Origin: Campylobacter sp. US33a
GTDB taxonomy: Bacteria > Campylobacterota > Campylobacteria > Campylobacterales > Campylobacteraceae
Assembly (NCBI RefSeq): GCF_004378855.1
Contig: NZ_RYYL01000007.1
Coordinates: forward strand, 1-39,584
Direction of reading: 5' to 3'
Length of the DNA: 39,584 nt
A program made the translations under genes and the position numbers. Every line of letters starts with the position of its first letter. Position 1 is the stretch's first letter. The notes under the pieces are model-generated. The model was not told where the DNA came from. It worked only from the letters and a program-made list of their open reading frames with translations, and did no database searches. Positions 1 to 10,393 of this stretch are shown here, in pieces.

Positions 1-171
1 TTTTGCGATTTTATCATTCATACGATTAAAACAACGCAAAAATGTTGATTTCCCACACCCTGAAGCACCGATTAATGCGGTAATTTTATTTTTTGCTATT
101 TGCATATTGATATCAAATAAAGCTTGTTTTTTGCCATAAAATAAATTTAAATTTGTTGTTTTTGCTATCAT
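1..171 (-). CDS. pstB: PstB, phosphate ABC transporter ATPase (3' part missing)
   Basis: This is the N-terminal 57 codons of the ATPase that powers the PstSCAB high-affinity phosphate importer; the rest lies beyond the window edge. Translating the minus strand from the ATG at 171 gives a start [20 protein letters not shown] and then a Walker A motif GASGCGKST at about residues 36-44, followed by [10 protein letters not shown], which is typical of PstB. The ATG overlaps the stop of pstA by 4 nt (ATGA), so the two are translationally coupled at the end of the pstS-C-A-B operon. The family call is firm; the gene is partial only because of the window boundary. Confidence 0.93.
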   Translation of the reverse strand, partial: MIAKTTNLNLFYGKKQALFDINMQIAKNKITALIGASGCGKSTFLRCFNRMNDKIAK

Positions 172-1256
172 TTTAATCTTCCTTGAAAATACTTTCTTAA
201 AAGTATCGCGCTAAGATTTAGTATCACTAAAAGTCCCAAAAGCACAATAATACCCGCTGCTGTTTTTTCTAAAAATGCGCGTTCTGGCATAGCCGACCAT
301 GAATAAATTTGAGCAGGCAGTACACTTGTTGCATCAAAAACCGAATTTGCCGCATCTGGAATAAAAGCTATCATACCGATAATCATCAAAGGTGCAGTCT
401 CACCGATAGCTTGTGCTAGAGTTAAAATAGATCCTGTTAAAATCATAGGCATAGCCAAAGGTAGCATTATGCCTTTTACCATTTGCACTTTAGTCATACC
501 CAAAGCATAAGCCGCGTTTTTCATATTTATATCCACACTTTTTAAAGCCGCCTTAGTAGAAACAATGATAATAGGCAAACTCATAATCGCCAAAGTAAGA
601 CCACCTACCAAAGCACTTGATCTAGGCATTCCAAAAAGATTAATAAACACTCCAAGTCCTAAAAGCCCAAATAAAATACTAGGAATACTAGCTAAATTAT
701 TAATACAAACTTCTATAAAATGAGTAAATATATTTTGCGGTGCAAATTCTTCTAAGTAAATCGCTGCCCCAATTCCAATAGGCACACTTACTGCCATGCA
801 AACAAGCATTACAAGCAAAGTCCCTATGATAGAAGATAAAATTCCAGCACTTTCAGGCGACTTAGAATCTCCATTTAAAAAGAAATTAGTATTAAACTGA
901 AGCTTTATTTCGCCATTTTGTGTTAATTTATCTACTAAAATTCTTTGCTCTTCGCTCAAACGATTATAATTTTCTTTCATATATTGATCTACTTCTGAAT
1001 TTGCCAAAAGCCAAGATTTTTCGCTTACTTGTCCTGTTCTAATTTTTCTTTGTTCTGCACGCGATAAAAGCTCATAAGAAGGCGAATTTCTATCAGGTTC
1101 TACAAAAATATAAGTTTGCTTAAAAGCCCCTACTCCAAGATAGGCTACACTACCTAAAAAAATACAAAGAAAAATTAAATTAATATAAAGCCCCATTTTG
1201 CAAAGTCTTTTAAAAGATTTTGAAGCCTTTTGTCTTTTTTTGAAAAGTTTTTTCAT
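168..1256 (-). CDS. pstA: PstA, phosphate ABC transporter permease
   Basis: Inner-membrane permease subunit of the phosphate importer, 362 aa. A long N-terminal extension with one membrane segment (about residues 20-45) precedes a hydrophilic part of roughly 80 residues. The ABC permease core then follows with several helices and the cytoplasmic coupling loop around [21 protein letters not shown] (EAA-type). The ATG overlaps the pstC stop by 4 nt and the TGA overlaps the pstB start by 4 nt, so it sits inside a tightly coupled operon. It probably pairs with PstC as a heterodimer. PstA and PstC are homologous; the order S-C-A-B used here is the usual one. Confidence 0.92.
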   Translation of the reverse strand: MKKLFKKRQKASKSFKRLCKMGLYINLIFLCIFLGSVAYLGVGAFKQTYIFVEPDRNSPSYELLSRAEQRKIRTGQVSEKSWLLANSEVDQYMKENYNRLSEEQRILVDKLTQNGEIKLQFNTNFFLNGDSKSPESAGILSSIIGTLLVMLVCMAVSVPIGIGAAIYLEEFAPQNIFTHFIEVCINNLASIPSILFGLLGLGVFINLFGMPRSSALVGGLTLAIMSLPIIIVSTKAALKSVDINMKNAAYALGMTKVQMVKGIMLPLAMPMILTGSILTLAQAIGETAPLMIIGMIAFIPDAANSVFDATSVLPAQIYSWSAMPERAFLEKTAAGIIVLLGLLVILNLSAILLRKYFQGRLK

Positions 1257-2167
1257 AAATTTTTCCTTTTATGAAAGCGATTAATGAGATAAACGCTAAA
1301 CATATTGATGATTAAAGTGATGATGAAAAGCACTAAACCTAAAGAAAAGGCACTTAAAGCTAAAGAACTATCAAAAGCTTGATCTCCGCTTAATGCTTCA
1401 ACGATTTTAACCGTAACCGTTGTCATATCTTCTAAGAAATTCATAGTTAAATTTGGACGCAAAGAAGCTGCCATTACCACTATCATGGTTTCACCCAAAG
1501 CTCTTGAAAGCCCCAAAAGACAAGCTGCTACTATACCCGGTATGGCTTCAGGTAAAATCACAGCAAAAACCACTTCTTTTTTTGTCATTCCTAAGGCTAA
1601 AGCGGCGTTTATTCTTTTTTCGCTTACTGCTTCAATGCAATCTTGCGACAAAGAAGCCACAATAGGCACTATCATAATACCCATGATAAATCCGGCTCCC
1701 AAAGCACTTTGAAAACTCGCATTAATGCCAAAAAGTGCAAAAAACCACACGATAAAAGGTGCTACAACTATAGCGGCAAAAAATCCAAAAACAACAGTTG
1801 GAATTCCTGCAATGATTTCTAAAATAGGTTTTAAGTAATTTTTAGATTTTTTGCCTGCAAAAACGCCCAAATATAAAGCACACATTACACCTAAAGGTAA
1901 GGCGGTTAACATAGCGATTAAGGAAATATAAAAAGTACCCCAAAATAAGGAAAGTGCACCAAAAACACCTTGTTTACTTGTGCCATCAGCACTCATAAAC
2001 GCTGCATCTGCTGCCCACTCGCTTGAAAATAAAAAAGTGATTACACTTTCTTTTTGAAAGAATTTCAAAGCTTCAATTAAAATCGTAAGCATGATAGCAA
2101 AACTTACTATCACACTTACAAAAGCACATAAGAAAAGCGCAAATTTAATGATTTTTTCTTTTAACAA
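1253..2167 (-). CDS. pstC: PstC, phosphate ABC transporter permease
   Basis: Second inner-membrane permease of the phosphate importer, 304 aa, with about six membrane helices. The ABC coupling motif is visible at AALALGMTKKEVVFAVILPEA, closely matching the equivalent loop of PstA. The start is a TTG at 2165-2167 preceded by AGGA about 6 nt upstream; no ATG in frame sits better. It lies 9 nt after pstS and overlaps pstA by 4 nt, so expression should follow the Pho-controlled promoter upstream of pstS. Confidence 0.92.
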   Translation of the reverse strand: MLKEKIIKFALFLCAFVSVIVSFAIMLTILIEALKFFQKESVITFLFSSEWAADAAFMSADGTSKQGVFGALSLFWGTFYISLIAMLTALPLGVMCALYLGVFAGKKSKNYLKPILEIIAGIPTVVFGFFAAIVVAPFIVWFFALFGINASFQSALGAGFIMGIMIVPIVASLSQDCIEAVSEKRINAALALGMTKKEVVFAVILPEAIPGIVAACLLGLSRALGETMIVVMAASLRPNLTMNFLEDMTTVTVKIVEALSGDQAFDSSLALSAFSLGLVLFIITLIINMFSVYLINRFHKRKNL

Positions 2168-2176
2168 AGCTTTTCC

Positions 2177-3172
2177 TTAAAAAACTTTTCCAGCTTTTAC
2201 AAGCTCTTCATTTAAGATTTTTCTATCTTCTATATGTTTTTGTGTAGCTTTTAAATTAGTCTCACTTAAAGGAACAAGTCCTATTTTTTCAAGTTCGCCA
2301 CCACTTTTTGCTAAATCATCACTCATATAAATTTTTGCAAACTCAAAACTTTCTTTTGGATTTTTCTTAGCATTGATATAAATATACAAACTTCTTGCAA
2401 GTTCATATTTACCTTCCATGATATTTTTTGCATTTGCTTCTATGTTATCGATTGTTGCGGCGTTGATTTTATCTTCATTACTTGCTAAAAAGCCGTATCC
2501 AAAAAGCCCAAAAGCATCTTTATCAACACTTAATTTTGAAACAATTAAATTATCATTTTCCCCACTTGGTATGAAAGCTGAGTCTTGACGGATGGTTTTA
2601 TAAGCGCCTTTGTATTCTGGAATTTTTTTAGAAACTTCGCTCATTACAAGCTCTTCTATGGTATCTCTCGTGCCTGAACTTGATGGAGGGCCATAGATAG
2701 TGATTTTACGATTTGGTAAATTTTTATTGATTTGTTGCCAGTTTGTGTAAGGATTTGGTATAAGTTTGCCATCTTGAGGCACTTCTTTAGCTAATGCTAA
2801 AAAAAGCTCTTTCATTGTGATATTTAAAGGCGCATTAGCTTTATTTTGTGCTAAAACTATACCATCATAACCTATCATGATGCCTACTATGTCAGTAATT
2901 CCTGCTTTTTGACAAGCTTCAAACTCACTTGATTTTATAGGTCTTGAAGCATTAGAAATATCAGTAATTCCTTCGCAAAATACCTTAAACCCACCTCCTG
3001 TGCCTAAACTTTCCACAATAGGGGTTTTGGCATTATTAATTGCTGCATATTCTTCAGCAACAAAAGAAGTAAAAGGATACACGGTTGAGCTACCTGCGAT
3101 TTTTAAATCTACAGCATTCAAAACACTAAAAAACGCACAACTTGCCACACTCAAAGCTAGAATTTTTTTCAT
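2177..3172 (-). CDS. pstS: PstS, periplasmic phosphate-binding protein
   Basis: Periplasmic receptor that captures inorganic phosphate for PstCAB, 331 aa. An N-terminal Sec signal peptide (MKKILALSVASCAFFSVLNA, cleavage expected after the last A) is followed by LKIAGSSTVYPF, the phosphate-binding loop of the PstS family. GPPSSSGTRDT at about residues 161-171 is the second binding-loop signature. The ATG has a good AAGGAG ribosome site 6 nt upstream. It is the first gene of pstSCAB; the intergenic region upstream carries a PhosR box and a matching -10 element, so phosphate-starvation control is likely. Confidence 0.94.
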   Translation of the reverse strand: MKKILALSVASCAFFSVLNAVDLKIAGSSTVYPFTSFVAEEYAAINNAKTPIVESLGTGGGFKVFCEGITDISNASRPIKSSEFEACQKAGITDIVGIMIGYDGIVLAQNKANAPLNITMKELFLALAKEVPQDGKLIPNPYTNWQQINKNLPNRKITIYGPPSSSGTRDTIEELVMSEVSKKIPEYKGAYKTIRQDSAFIPSGENDNLIVSKLSVDKDAFGLFGYGFLASNEDKINAATIDNIEANAKNIMEGKYELARSLYIYINAKKNPKESFEFAKIYMSDDLAKSGGELEKIGLVPLSETNLKATQKHIEDRKILNEELVKAGKVF

Positions 3173-3204
3173 ATTTTCTCCTTACTTTTAAAAAAAGTAA
3201 TGGA

Positions 3205-3236
3205 AGTGTAAAAAAACTTGGAAACATTTTGGATAC
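3205..3236 (-). promoter_or_regulatory. PhosR box and -10 element for pstSCAB
   Basis: On the minus strand 3236-3221 reads GTATCCAAAATGTTTC, one base away from the Campylobacter Pho box consensus I recall (GTTTC-N-AAAA-N-GTTTC). It is a direct repeat of two GTNTC half sites 11 bp apart. Exactly 10 bp further down lies TACACT (3210-3205), a 4/6 match to a -10 hexamer with no -35, the layout expected for a PhoB-type activated promoter. The ATG of pstS is about 30 nt downstream. The site sequence is seen directly; PhosR binding is inferred. Confidence 0.75.
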
Positions 3237-3248
3237 ATTTTTGACTTC

Positions 3249-3296
3249 GTAGCGGAAATAAATTCCACTTTGCTACAAAAGAGCTTTCGCCCTTTT
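3249..3296. other. Two adjacent hairpins in the pstS/phosR intergenic region
   Basis: Hairpin 1 pairs AAAAGAGC (3277-3284) with GCCCTTTT (3289-3296) around a TTTC loop; read on the minus strand it becomes AAAAGGGC-GAAA-GCTCTTTT, with a GNRA-type loop and one G-U pair. Hairpin 2 pairs GTAGC (3249-3253) with GCTAC (3272-3276) and, inside, GGAA with TTCC. They lie between two divergent genes, upstream of the Pho box, so they are not an obvious terminator for either gene. No open reading frame of note covers them. Function unknown. Confidence 0.4.
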
Positions 3297-3423
3297 AACC
3301 CCTTAAAGACTTCCCAGCCCAATACTACGCATTGCTCTATTTTGTATTAATTTTGCTAATCATTAAAAATAATTTTATCTTGCAATAAAAATATTTCAAA
3401 ATTTGAATTTGCAAAAATTTTGT

Positions 3424-3436
3424 TATAATTCCTGCC
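3424..3436 (+). promoter_or_regulatory. -10 element of phosR directly against the start codon
   Basis: TATAAT (3424-3429) is a perfect -10 hexamer. The usual 6-7 nt spacing puts the transcription start at about 3436, immediately before the phosR ATG at 3437. No Shine-Dalgarno sequence lies between (TTCCTGCC), so the transcript is probably leaderless or nearly so. Confidence 0.6.
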
Positions 3437-4093
3437 ATGTTAAATATAGTTTTAATCGAAGATGATAAAGATTTAAATGAATTAATCAGTCTTAAATTAA
3501 GTCAAGAAAAATATAAAATCTATAGTTTTTTTGATATTTTTGACTTAGAAAATTTCTTAGACAATAACGAAATTGATTTAATCATCATGGATAGAAATTT
3601 ACCGAGTGGAGACAGCGTAGAACTGATAAAAAAACTAAGAACAAATGGCTACGATGAAGCGGTGATTTTCTTAAGCGCTAAAACCTTGCAAAAAGATATT
3701 TTAGATGGCTTTGAAGAGGGTTGTGATGATTATATTTGCAAGCCTTTTAATTTCAATGAGTTATTATTTAGAATCAAAGCAATAACCAAAAGAAATACAA
3801 AAAAAGAAATTTTAATTTTTGAGAACTTTGTTTTAAACATAGATGAAAGAATTCTAAAATTCAAAGATGAAAAAATACCCAATCTCACCACACTTGATAT
3901 CGAGCTTTTAAAATGCTTTTTCACATACAAAAATCAACTTTTAAGTAGACAATTTTTAAGCGAACAAGTATGGAAAAATGACACCACGGGCGATAAAACC
4001 ATCAATACTGCTATTTTAAGATTAAAGCAAAAAATTCCAGCTCTTAAAGAAAAAATTATTTCCATAAGATCAGTTGGCTATAAATTATGTTAA
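3437..4093 (+). CDS. phosR: PhosR, OmpR/PhoB-type response regulator
   Basis: DNA-binding response regulator, 218 aa. The receiver domain has the acidic pair in VLIEDD (E8, D9, D10), the phospho-acceptor D52 in IIMDRNLPSGD and the conserved K102 in CKPFNF. The C-terminal winged-helix domain (about 125-218) ends ISIRSVGYKLC, as OmpR/PhoB proteins do. Its position next to a histidine kinase and divergent from pstSCAB identifies it as the phosphate regulator PhosR of Campylobacter. The start MLNIVLIEDD places the receiver strand 1 exactly at the N-terminus, so the ATG at 3437 is right even though it lacks a ribosome site. phosS overlaps its last 7 nt. Confidence 0.87.
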   Translation: MLNIVLIEDDKDLNELISLKLSQEKYKIYSFFDIFDLENFLDNNEIDLIIMDRNLPSGDSVELIKKLRTNGYDEAVIFLSAKTLQKDILDGFEEGCDDYICKPFNFNELLFRIKAITKRNTKKEILIFENFVLNIDERILKFKDEKIPNLTTLDIELLKCFFTYKNQLLSRQFLSEQVWKNDTTGDKTINTAILRLKQKIPALKEKIISIRSVGYKLC

Positions 4094-5382
4094 AAATAAA
4101 AACTTTCTTTTTTTATCTTTTTTTAATCATCTGTCTTGGTTTTACAAGTATTTTTTATTTTATTAATGAAAGTTATATTAATAATATCATCAAAAACACT
4201 TATGAGCAAAAATTAAAAAGTTTAGATGATGTTTTAAGGTTTTCAATTCTTCAAAATTTAAATGAAAAAAATATAAAAAATTTTGCTTCACAAACTAGAG
4301 CGGATTTTGTAATTAAGAAAGATGGGAAAATATTTTCTTCTCTACAAAATTTTGATTTTTTCAAAAATAAATTTGATTATAATACAACAAATGATTTTTT
4401 AGAAAAAAAAGAAATTTTTTATAAAGCCTATGAATTTGAAAAATATCAATACATTATTATAGTCTATCCAAAGCTAAGCAATCAAATAAAATATTATTGG
4501 ATTAATAATGCTTTTATTTTTATTCTTTTTATAATAATTTTAGCTTTAATTGCCATTTTTATTTTTTACATCTTTAAGTGGTATTTTAAGGATTTATTAT
4601 TTTTCATTAAAAATATAAACAATGAAAGTGATTTTGTATTTAAAAAAACCTTTTTTAAGGATTTAAATTTTTTAAATTCCAAAATACTAAAAATAAAAGA
4701 ATTGTATTTAAAACAAGATATAAGAGCAAAAAAACAAGCCAAAAAAATTAAAATGAAAAATTCACAATTAAACAATATCATAAGTACAATTTCTCACGAA
4801 CTAAAAAACCCACTTAGTGTGATTAATATAAGTTTAGAAAGTTTAAAAAATGAAAATGATGAAAAAACTAAGGAATTTTTACTGCATAAAATTCAAAAAC
4901 AAAGTTTTAAAATAAATAATTTAACACATAAATTAAATTTGGTTTTTAATTTAAATTCTAATTCTTTGAATTTAGAAATTTTTGATTTATTTGAAATTTC
5001 GAAAGAACTTGCAAATTCTTTTAATGAAGAAAGAATTAAAATTTATGGAGAAACCACCTTAATTAAGGCAGATTTATTTTTAATCGAGCAAGTAATTATA
5101 AATTTAATTTCAAACGCCTTAAAATATAGCAAAAATGAGATAATTATAAAAGTATATGATAAAGAATTTACAATTGAAGACAAAGGTATAGGCATAGAAG
5201 CAAAACATATAAAATCTATTACAAAAAAATTTTATAAAATTAATAATAAAACTAACAATTCTTTTGGTTTAGGATTGTTTTTAGTTAAAAAAATACTTTC
5301 ACTTCACCAAAGCCATTTAAATATAAAATCCATTCCTAATCAAGGCAGTATTTTTTCTTTTAAGATAAATTTAACCCTTTAA
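4087..5382 (+). CDS. phosS: PhosS, phosphate-sensing histidine kinase
   Basis: Membrane-bound sensor kinase, 431 aa, partner of PhosR. Two transmembrane segments (about 8-27 and 142-163) enclose a periplasmic domain of roughly 110 residues. A linker rich in Lys follows, then the dimerisation/phospho-acceptor helix with H237 in STISHELKNPL and the ATP-binding domain: N box around LISNALKYS, G1 in IEDKGIGIE, G2 in SFGLGLFLVKKIL. Start and stop of the two genes overlap by 7 nt. The phosphate assignment comes from location beside pstSCAB; the kinase itself lacks an obvious ligand signature. Very A-rich codon use. Confidence 0.85.
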   Translation: MLKIKTFFFYLFLIICLGFTSIFYFINESYINNIIKNTYEQKLKSLDDVLRFSILQNLNEKNIKNFASQTRADFVIKKDGKIFSSLQNFDFFKNKFDYNTTNDFLEKKEIFYKAYEFEKYQYIIIVYPKLSNQIKYYWINNAFIFILFIIILALIAIFIFYIFKWYFKDLLFFIKNINNESDFVFKKTFFKDLNFLNSKILKIKELYLKQDIRAKKQAKKIKMKNSQLNNIISTISHELKNPLSVINISLESLKNENDEKTKEFLLHKIQKQSFKINNLTHKLNLVFNLNSNSLNLEIFDLFEISKELANSFNEERIKIYGETTLIKADLFLIEQVIINLISNALKYSKNEIIIKVYDKEFTIEDKGIGIEAKHIKSITKKFYKINNKTNNSFGLGLFLVKKILSLHQSHLNIKSIPNQGSIFSFKINLTL

Positions 5383-5414
5383 ATAAGTTTGAAATTCAAA
5401 ATTTCAAACTTATT
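5382..5414. terminator. Bidirectional terminator between phosS and gyrB
   Basis: A perfect 14-bp stem pairs AATAAGTTTGAAAT (5382-5395) with ATTTCAAACTTATT (5401-5414) around a TCAAA loop. It fills the short gap between the convergent phosS and gyrB genes, so it can end transcripts from both sides. The stem is AT-rich and the T runs are part of it. Confidence 0.75.
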
Positions 5415-5416
5415 AT

Positions 5417-7738
<2,322 letters not shown>

Positions 7739-7747
7739 TTATTATCC

Positions 7748-8815
7748 TTATAAAATTACTGGCATAATTACAGTTTGAAGTTCAGCTGAACTTACTATAA
7801 AAGCCAAATTTGGCTCATTAATGCTTATTTTAAATTCTTCACTTTCTATGGAATTTAAGAAATCAATTAGATATTTGATTTTAATACTAAGATCAAAGTT
7901 ATCTTCTATATCAAGTTCAAGTTCTAATTCTGTTTTTGCTTCAACATTATCAAGGCTAATACCTTCAAAAATGAGTTTGTTTTTATTAAAATGAAGTTTC
8001 ATTTTTTCAGCTACAACATTAATTCTTTTTAAAGAATCAATAAAATCTTCAGTTTTAAAGGTAAATTCTTTGGTGATTTGTTTTGGAACTACTTTTTCAT
8101 AATCAGGAAATTTATCGTTAATGAGTTTTGTGAAGAATTCAAAATTATCATTTTTAGCAATAAGCATATTTTCATCATAATAAATTTCAATTTTTTCATA
8201 GAAAAGTTTTTGCATTTCTATAATGGCTTTTTTAGGGATACTGAAAGAAAATTCTTTATCATTTGTTTTATCTAATGTAAAAATTGCTAGTCTTTTTGTA
8301 TCTGTTCCAACGAAATTAATTTTATCTGTTTTAATGTCTAGAAAAGCTCCGTTTAAAGAATATTTTGGGTTATTTGTATCGATAGCTGGTAAAATTTTCT
8401 TTAATGAACGGCTTAAGTCGCTAGAATCAATGTCAAATTTATTTTTTCCTTCTATTTCTGGAAAAGATGGGAAATCTTCATATTTAAACATAGGAAGTTT
8501 GTATTTTGTACTTTTTTGTCTGATAAATAAAGAATTATCAATGGTTTCTAAAACAACATCTTCGTTATTTAAACTTTTAATCACATCAGCAATGCTTTTG
8601 CTATTAACTGTTGCATAACCAGAGCTTTCAATTTGAATTTTTTTAATTTTATAGTTTAAGCCTATTTCATAATCATTTGCTTTGATTGTAAGTTTATCTC
8701 CTTGTGCTTCAAAAAGTAGATGAGAGGTAATAGAACTTGAATCTTTTTTATCTGTGTAAGCGTTACATAAAGCTATGGCAGATTCAAGGGTGTTTTTGTT
8801 GATGCTAAGTTTCAT
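7748..8815 (-). CDS. dnaN: DnaN, DNA polymerase III beta sliding clamp
   Basis: Sliding clamp that tethers DNA polymerase III to the template, 355 aa. It starts MKLSINKNTLESAI and has the three-fold repeated clamp architecture; the C-terminus ends in AELQTVIMPVIL, which resembles the canonical clamp end (VVMPMRL-like). It sits between dnaA and gyrB, the classical dnaA-dnaN-gyrB order, all on the minus strand. A stretch of 139 bp with DnaA boxes separates it from dnaA. Ribosome site AAGGAG precedes the ATG. Confidence 0.97.
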   Translation of the reverse strand: MKLSINKNTLESAIALCNAYTDKKDSSSITSHLLFEAQGDKLTIKANDYEIGLNYKIKKIQIESSGYATVNSKSIADVIKSLNNEDVVLETIDNSLFIRQKSTKYKLPMFKYEDFPSFPEIEGKNKFDIDSSDLSRSLKKILPAIDTNNPKYSLNGAFLDIKTDKINFVGTDTKRLAIFTLDKTNDKEFSFSIPKKAIIEMQKLFYEKIEIYYDENMLIAKNDNFEFFTKLINDKFPDYEKVVPKQITKEFTFKTEDFIDSLKRINVVAEKMKLHFNKNKLIFEGISLDNVEAKTELELELDIEDNFDLSIKIKYLIDFLNSIESEEFKISINEPNLAFIVSSAELQTVIMPVIL

Positions 8816-8826
8816 AATTTTCTCCT

Positions 8827-8953
8827 TGTGAATTTAAATTTATTTTCATCATAATAATAAGCTTGTTGAAAATGTGAAAAAGTGTTTTCAGTGACTGTTT
8901 TTTCTTTATTTTTATGTTGAAAATATTTTTTAGTTTTTTCACATTTTTTCACA
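8827..8953. other. oriC: Candidate replication origin: DnaA boxes between dnaN and dnaA
   Basis: The 139-bp dnaN-dnaA gap holds four copies of the TTCACA core reported for epsilonproteobacterial DnaA boxes: TGTGAATT (8827-8834, minus), TGTGAAAA (8873-8880, minus) and two exactly adjacent copies of TTTTTTCACA (8934-8943 and 8944-8953, plus). The last box ends 2 bp from the dnaA stop codon. A T-rich tract at about 8895-8934 could be the unwinding element. C. jejuni is known to have its origin in this interval. The box sequences are seen; origin function is inferred. Confidence 0.7.
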
Positions 8954-8954
8954 T

Positions 8955-10274
8955 TTAAACCTTAGTTTTAACTAGAATTTTATTTTTTAATTCTTCTATT
9001 TTATTTTTTAATTCTAAATCATTTTCAATAATTTCATTGATTTTTTTCACATTATGTGAAATTGCTGTGTGATCTTTCATATCAAAAAATTTAGCAAGTT
9101 GAGGCATTGACATCGTTGTAAGTTCGCGTGCTAAATAAATCACTACTCTTCTAGCAAGGACAATATTTTGGGTTTTTTTATTGGATTTAATATCACTAAG
9201 TTTGATATTTAATTCTTTACAAACCATTGAGAAAATATCTTCGATTGAAATGTTTTCTTTTCTTTCTTTTATGTGATCTTTCATCATCATTTTTGCAATG
9301 TCAAGGTTAATATTTTGCCCAATTAGCCTTGAATAAGCGTGCAAATTTGTTATCATCGCTTCGATTTCTCTGATATTATCACCCATTGAAGTGGCTATAT
9401 AATTAATCACTTCTTGATCTAAATCAATGCCGTTAAATTCACATTTTTTGCGTATGATAGCGATTTTTGTATCAAGTTGAGGCGGAGTGATATCTGCCAT
9501 AATACCATTAGCAAAACGGCTTTTTAAACGTTCTGTTATGCCTTTTAGCATATTGGGTGGATTATCACTTGTCATTATGATTTGACCGAATTTTTCTTTA
9601 ATGGTATTGAAAGTGAAGAAAAATTCTTCTTGAATTTTATCTGTTTTTCCTAAAAATTGCACATCATCAATGAGTAAAACATCACAGTTTCGGTATTTTT
9701 CGTGAAATTTTTCCATAGTTTTATTGCTAAGATGAGAGGTAAAATCATTGACAAAATTTTCACTTGTGGCATAAATGACTTTTTTTCCTAATTCCAAACA
9801 AGCATTTCCTACCGCTTGAAGCAAATGTGTTTTTCCAAGTCCTGTAGGTCCGTAAATGAAAATGGGATTATAAAGTTTGCCTAATTTGTCTTTGTTACTT
9901 ACTGCTACACAAGCAGAATAAGCATATTTGTTAGAATCCCCAACAACAAAACTTTCAAAAGTAAAAGAAGGATTTAAAATCGTGCTTTGTGTTTTGATAT
10001 TTGCAATGTCTAGTTTGATTTTTGTGTGGGCTTTGTTGTTAAGTCCTTGAATTTGCACTTCGGCTTTATTTCCGCTTTGCACTTCATATAAATAGGCGAT
10101 TTTTTCGGCATATTTTGTTTGTATGAATTTAGCTATTAATTCATTTGGGGCATTAAATACTAGGCAATCTGCTTTGCTTAATTTATCATTGAATTTTAAA
10201 GAAGAGATGTAATTTTCGTATTCTATTTCAGTGATCTCTTTTTTGAAAGCTCCTAGCATTTCATTAATATCCAT
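8955..10274 (-). CDS. dnaA: DnaA, chromosomal replication initiator
   Basis: AAA+ initiator protein that binds DnaA boxes and opens the origin, 439 aa. Domain I is at the N-terminus. The ATPase domain has Walker A GPTGLGKT (142-149) and Walker B LLIDDVQFL. Domain IV carries the helix-turn-helix with the DnaA signature MKDHTAISHNVKKI near residues 397-410. It starts divergently from ruvC and is followed by dnaN on the same strand. TTCACA boxes lie at both ends of the gene, so autoregulation is likely. Confidence 0.98.
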   Translation of the reverse strand: MDINEMLGAFKKEITEIEYENYISSLKFNDKLSKADCLVFNAPNELIAKFIQTKYAEKIAYLYEVQSGNKAEVQIQGLNNKAHTKIKLDIANIKTQSTILNPSFTFESFVVGDSNKYAYSACVAVSNKDKLGKLYNPIFIYGPTGLGKTHLLQAVGNACLELGKKVIYATSENFVNDFTSHLSNKTMEKFHEKYRNCDVLLIDDVQFLGKTDKIQEEFFFTFNTIKEKFGQIIMTSDNPPNMLKGITERLKSRFANGIMADITPPQLDTKIAIIRKKCEFNGIDLDQEVINYIATSMGDNIREIEAMITNLHAYSRLIGQNINLDIAKMMMKDHIKERKENISIEDIFSMVCKELNIKLSDIKSNKKTQNIVLARRVVIYLARELTTMSMPQLAKFFDMKDHTAISHNVKKINEIIENDLELKNKIEELKNKILVKTKV

Positions 10275-10343
10275 TTTTATCTTATTCCCATAATTTTAAA
10301 CTAAAATTTAGATTTTATCTTAATTTTTATAAAAAATGGTTAA

Positions 10344-10383
10344 AATTCACAGCTATATTTTAAGAATTTCACAGTTGTGAAAA
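10344..10383. promoter_or_regulatory. Second DnaA-box cluster between dnaA and ruvC
   Basis: Three TTCACA cores lie in the divergent dnaA/ruvC intergenic region: AATTCACA (10344-10351, plus), ATTTCACA (10366-10373, plus) and TGTGAAAA (10376-10383, minus). The last two form an inverted pair TTTCACA-GT-TGTGAAA. That pair ends at the ruvC ribosome site. It may be a second half of a bipartite origin, as in Helicobacter pylori, or an autoregulatory site for dnaA. Confidence 0.55.
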
Positions 10384-10393
10384 AGGGTGTATT

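Noticed and set aside
8223-8618. A 131-codon open frame on the plus strand
   Set aside because: It lies wholly antisense to dnaN, which is certain by homology; no ribosome site or family resemblance.
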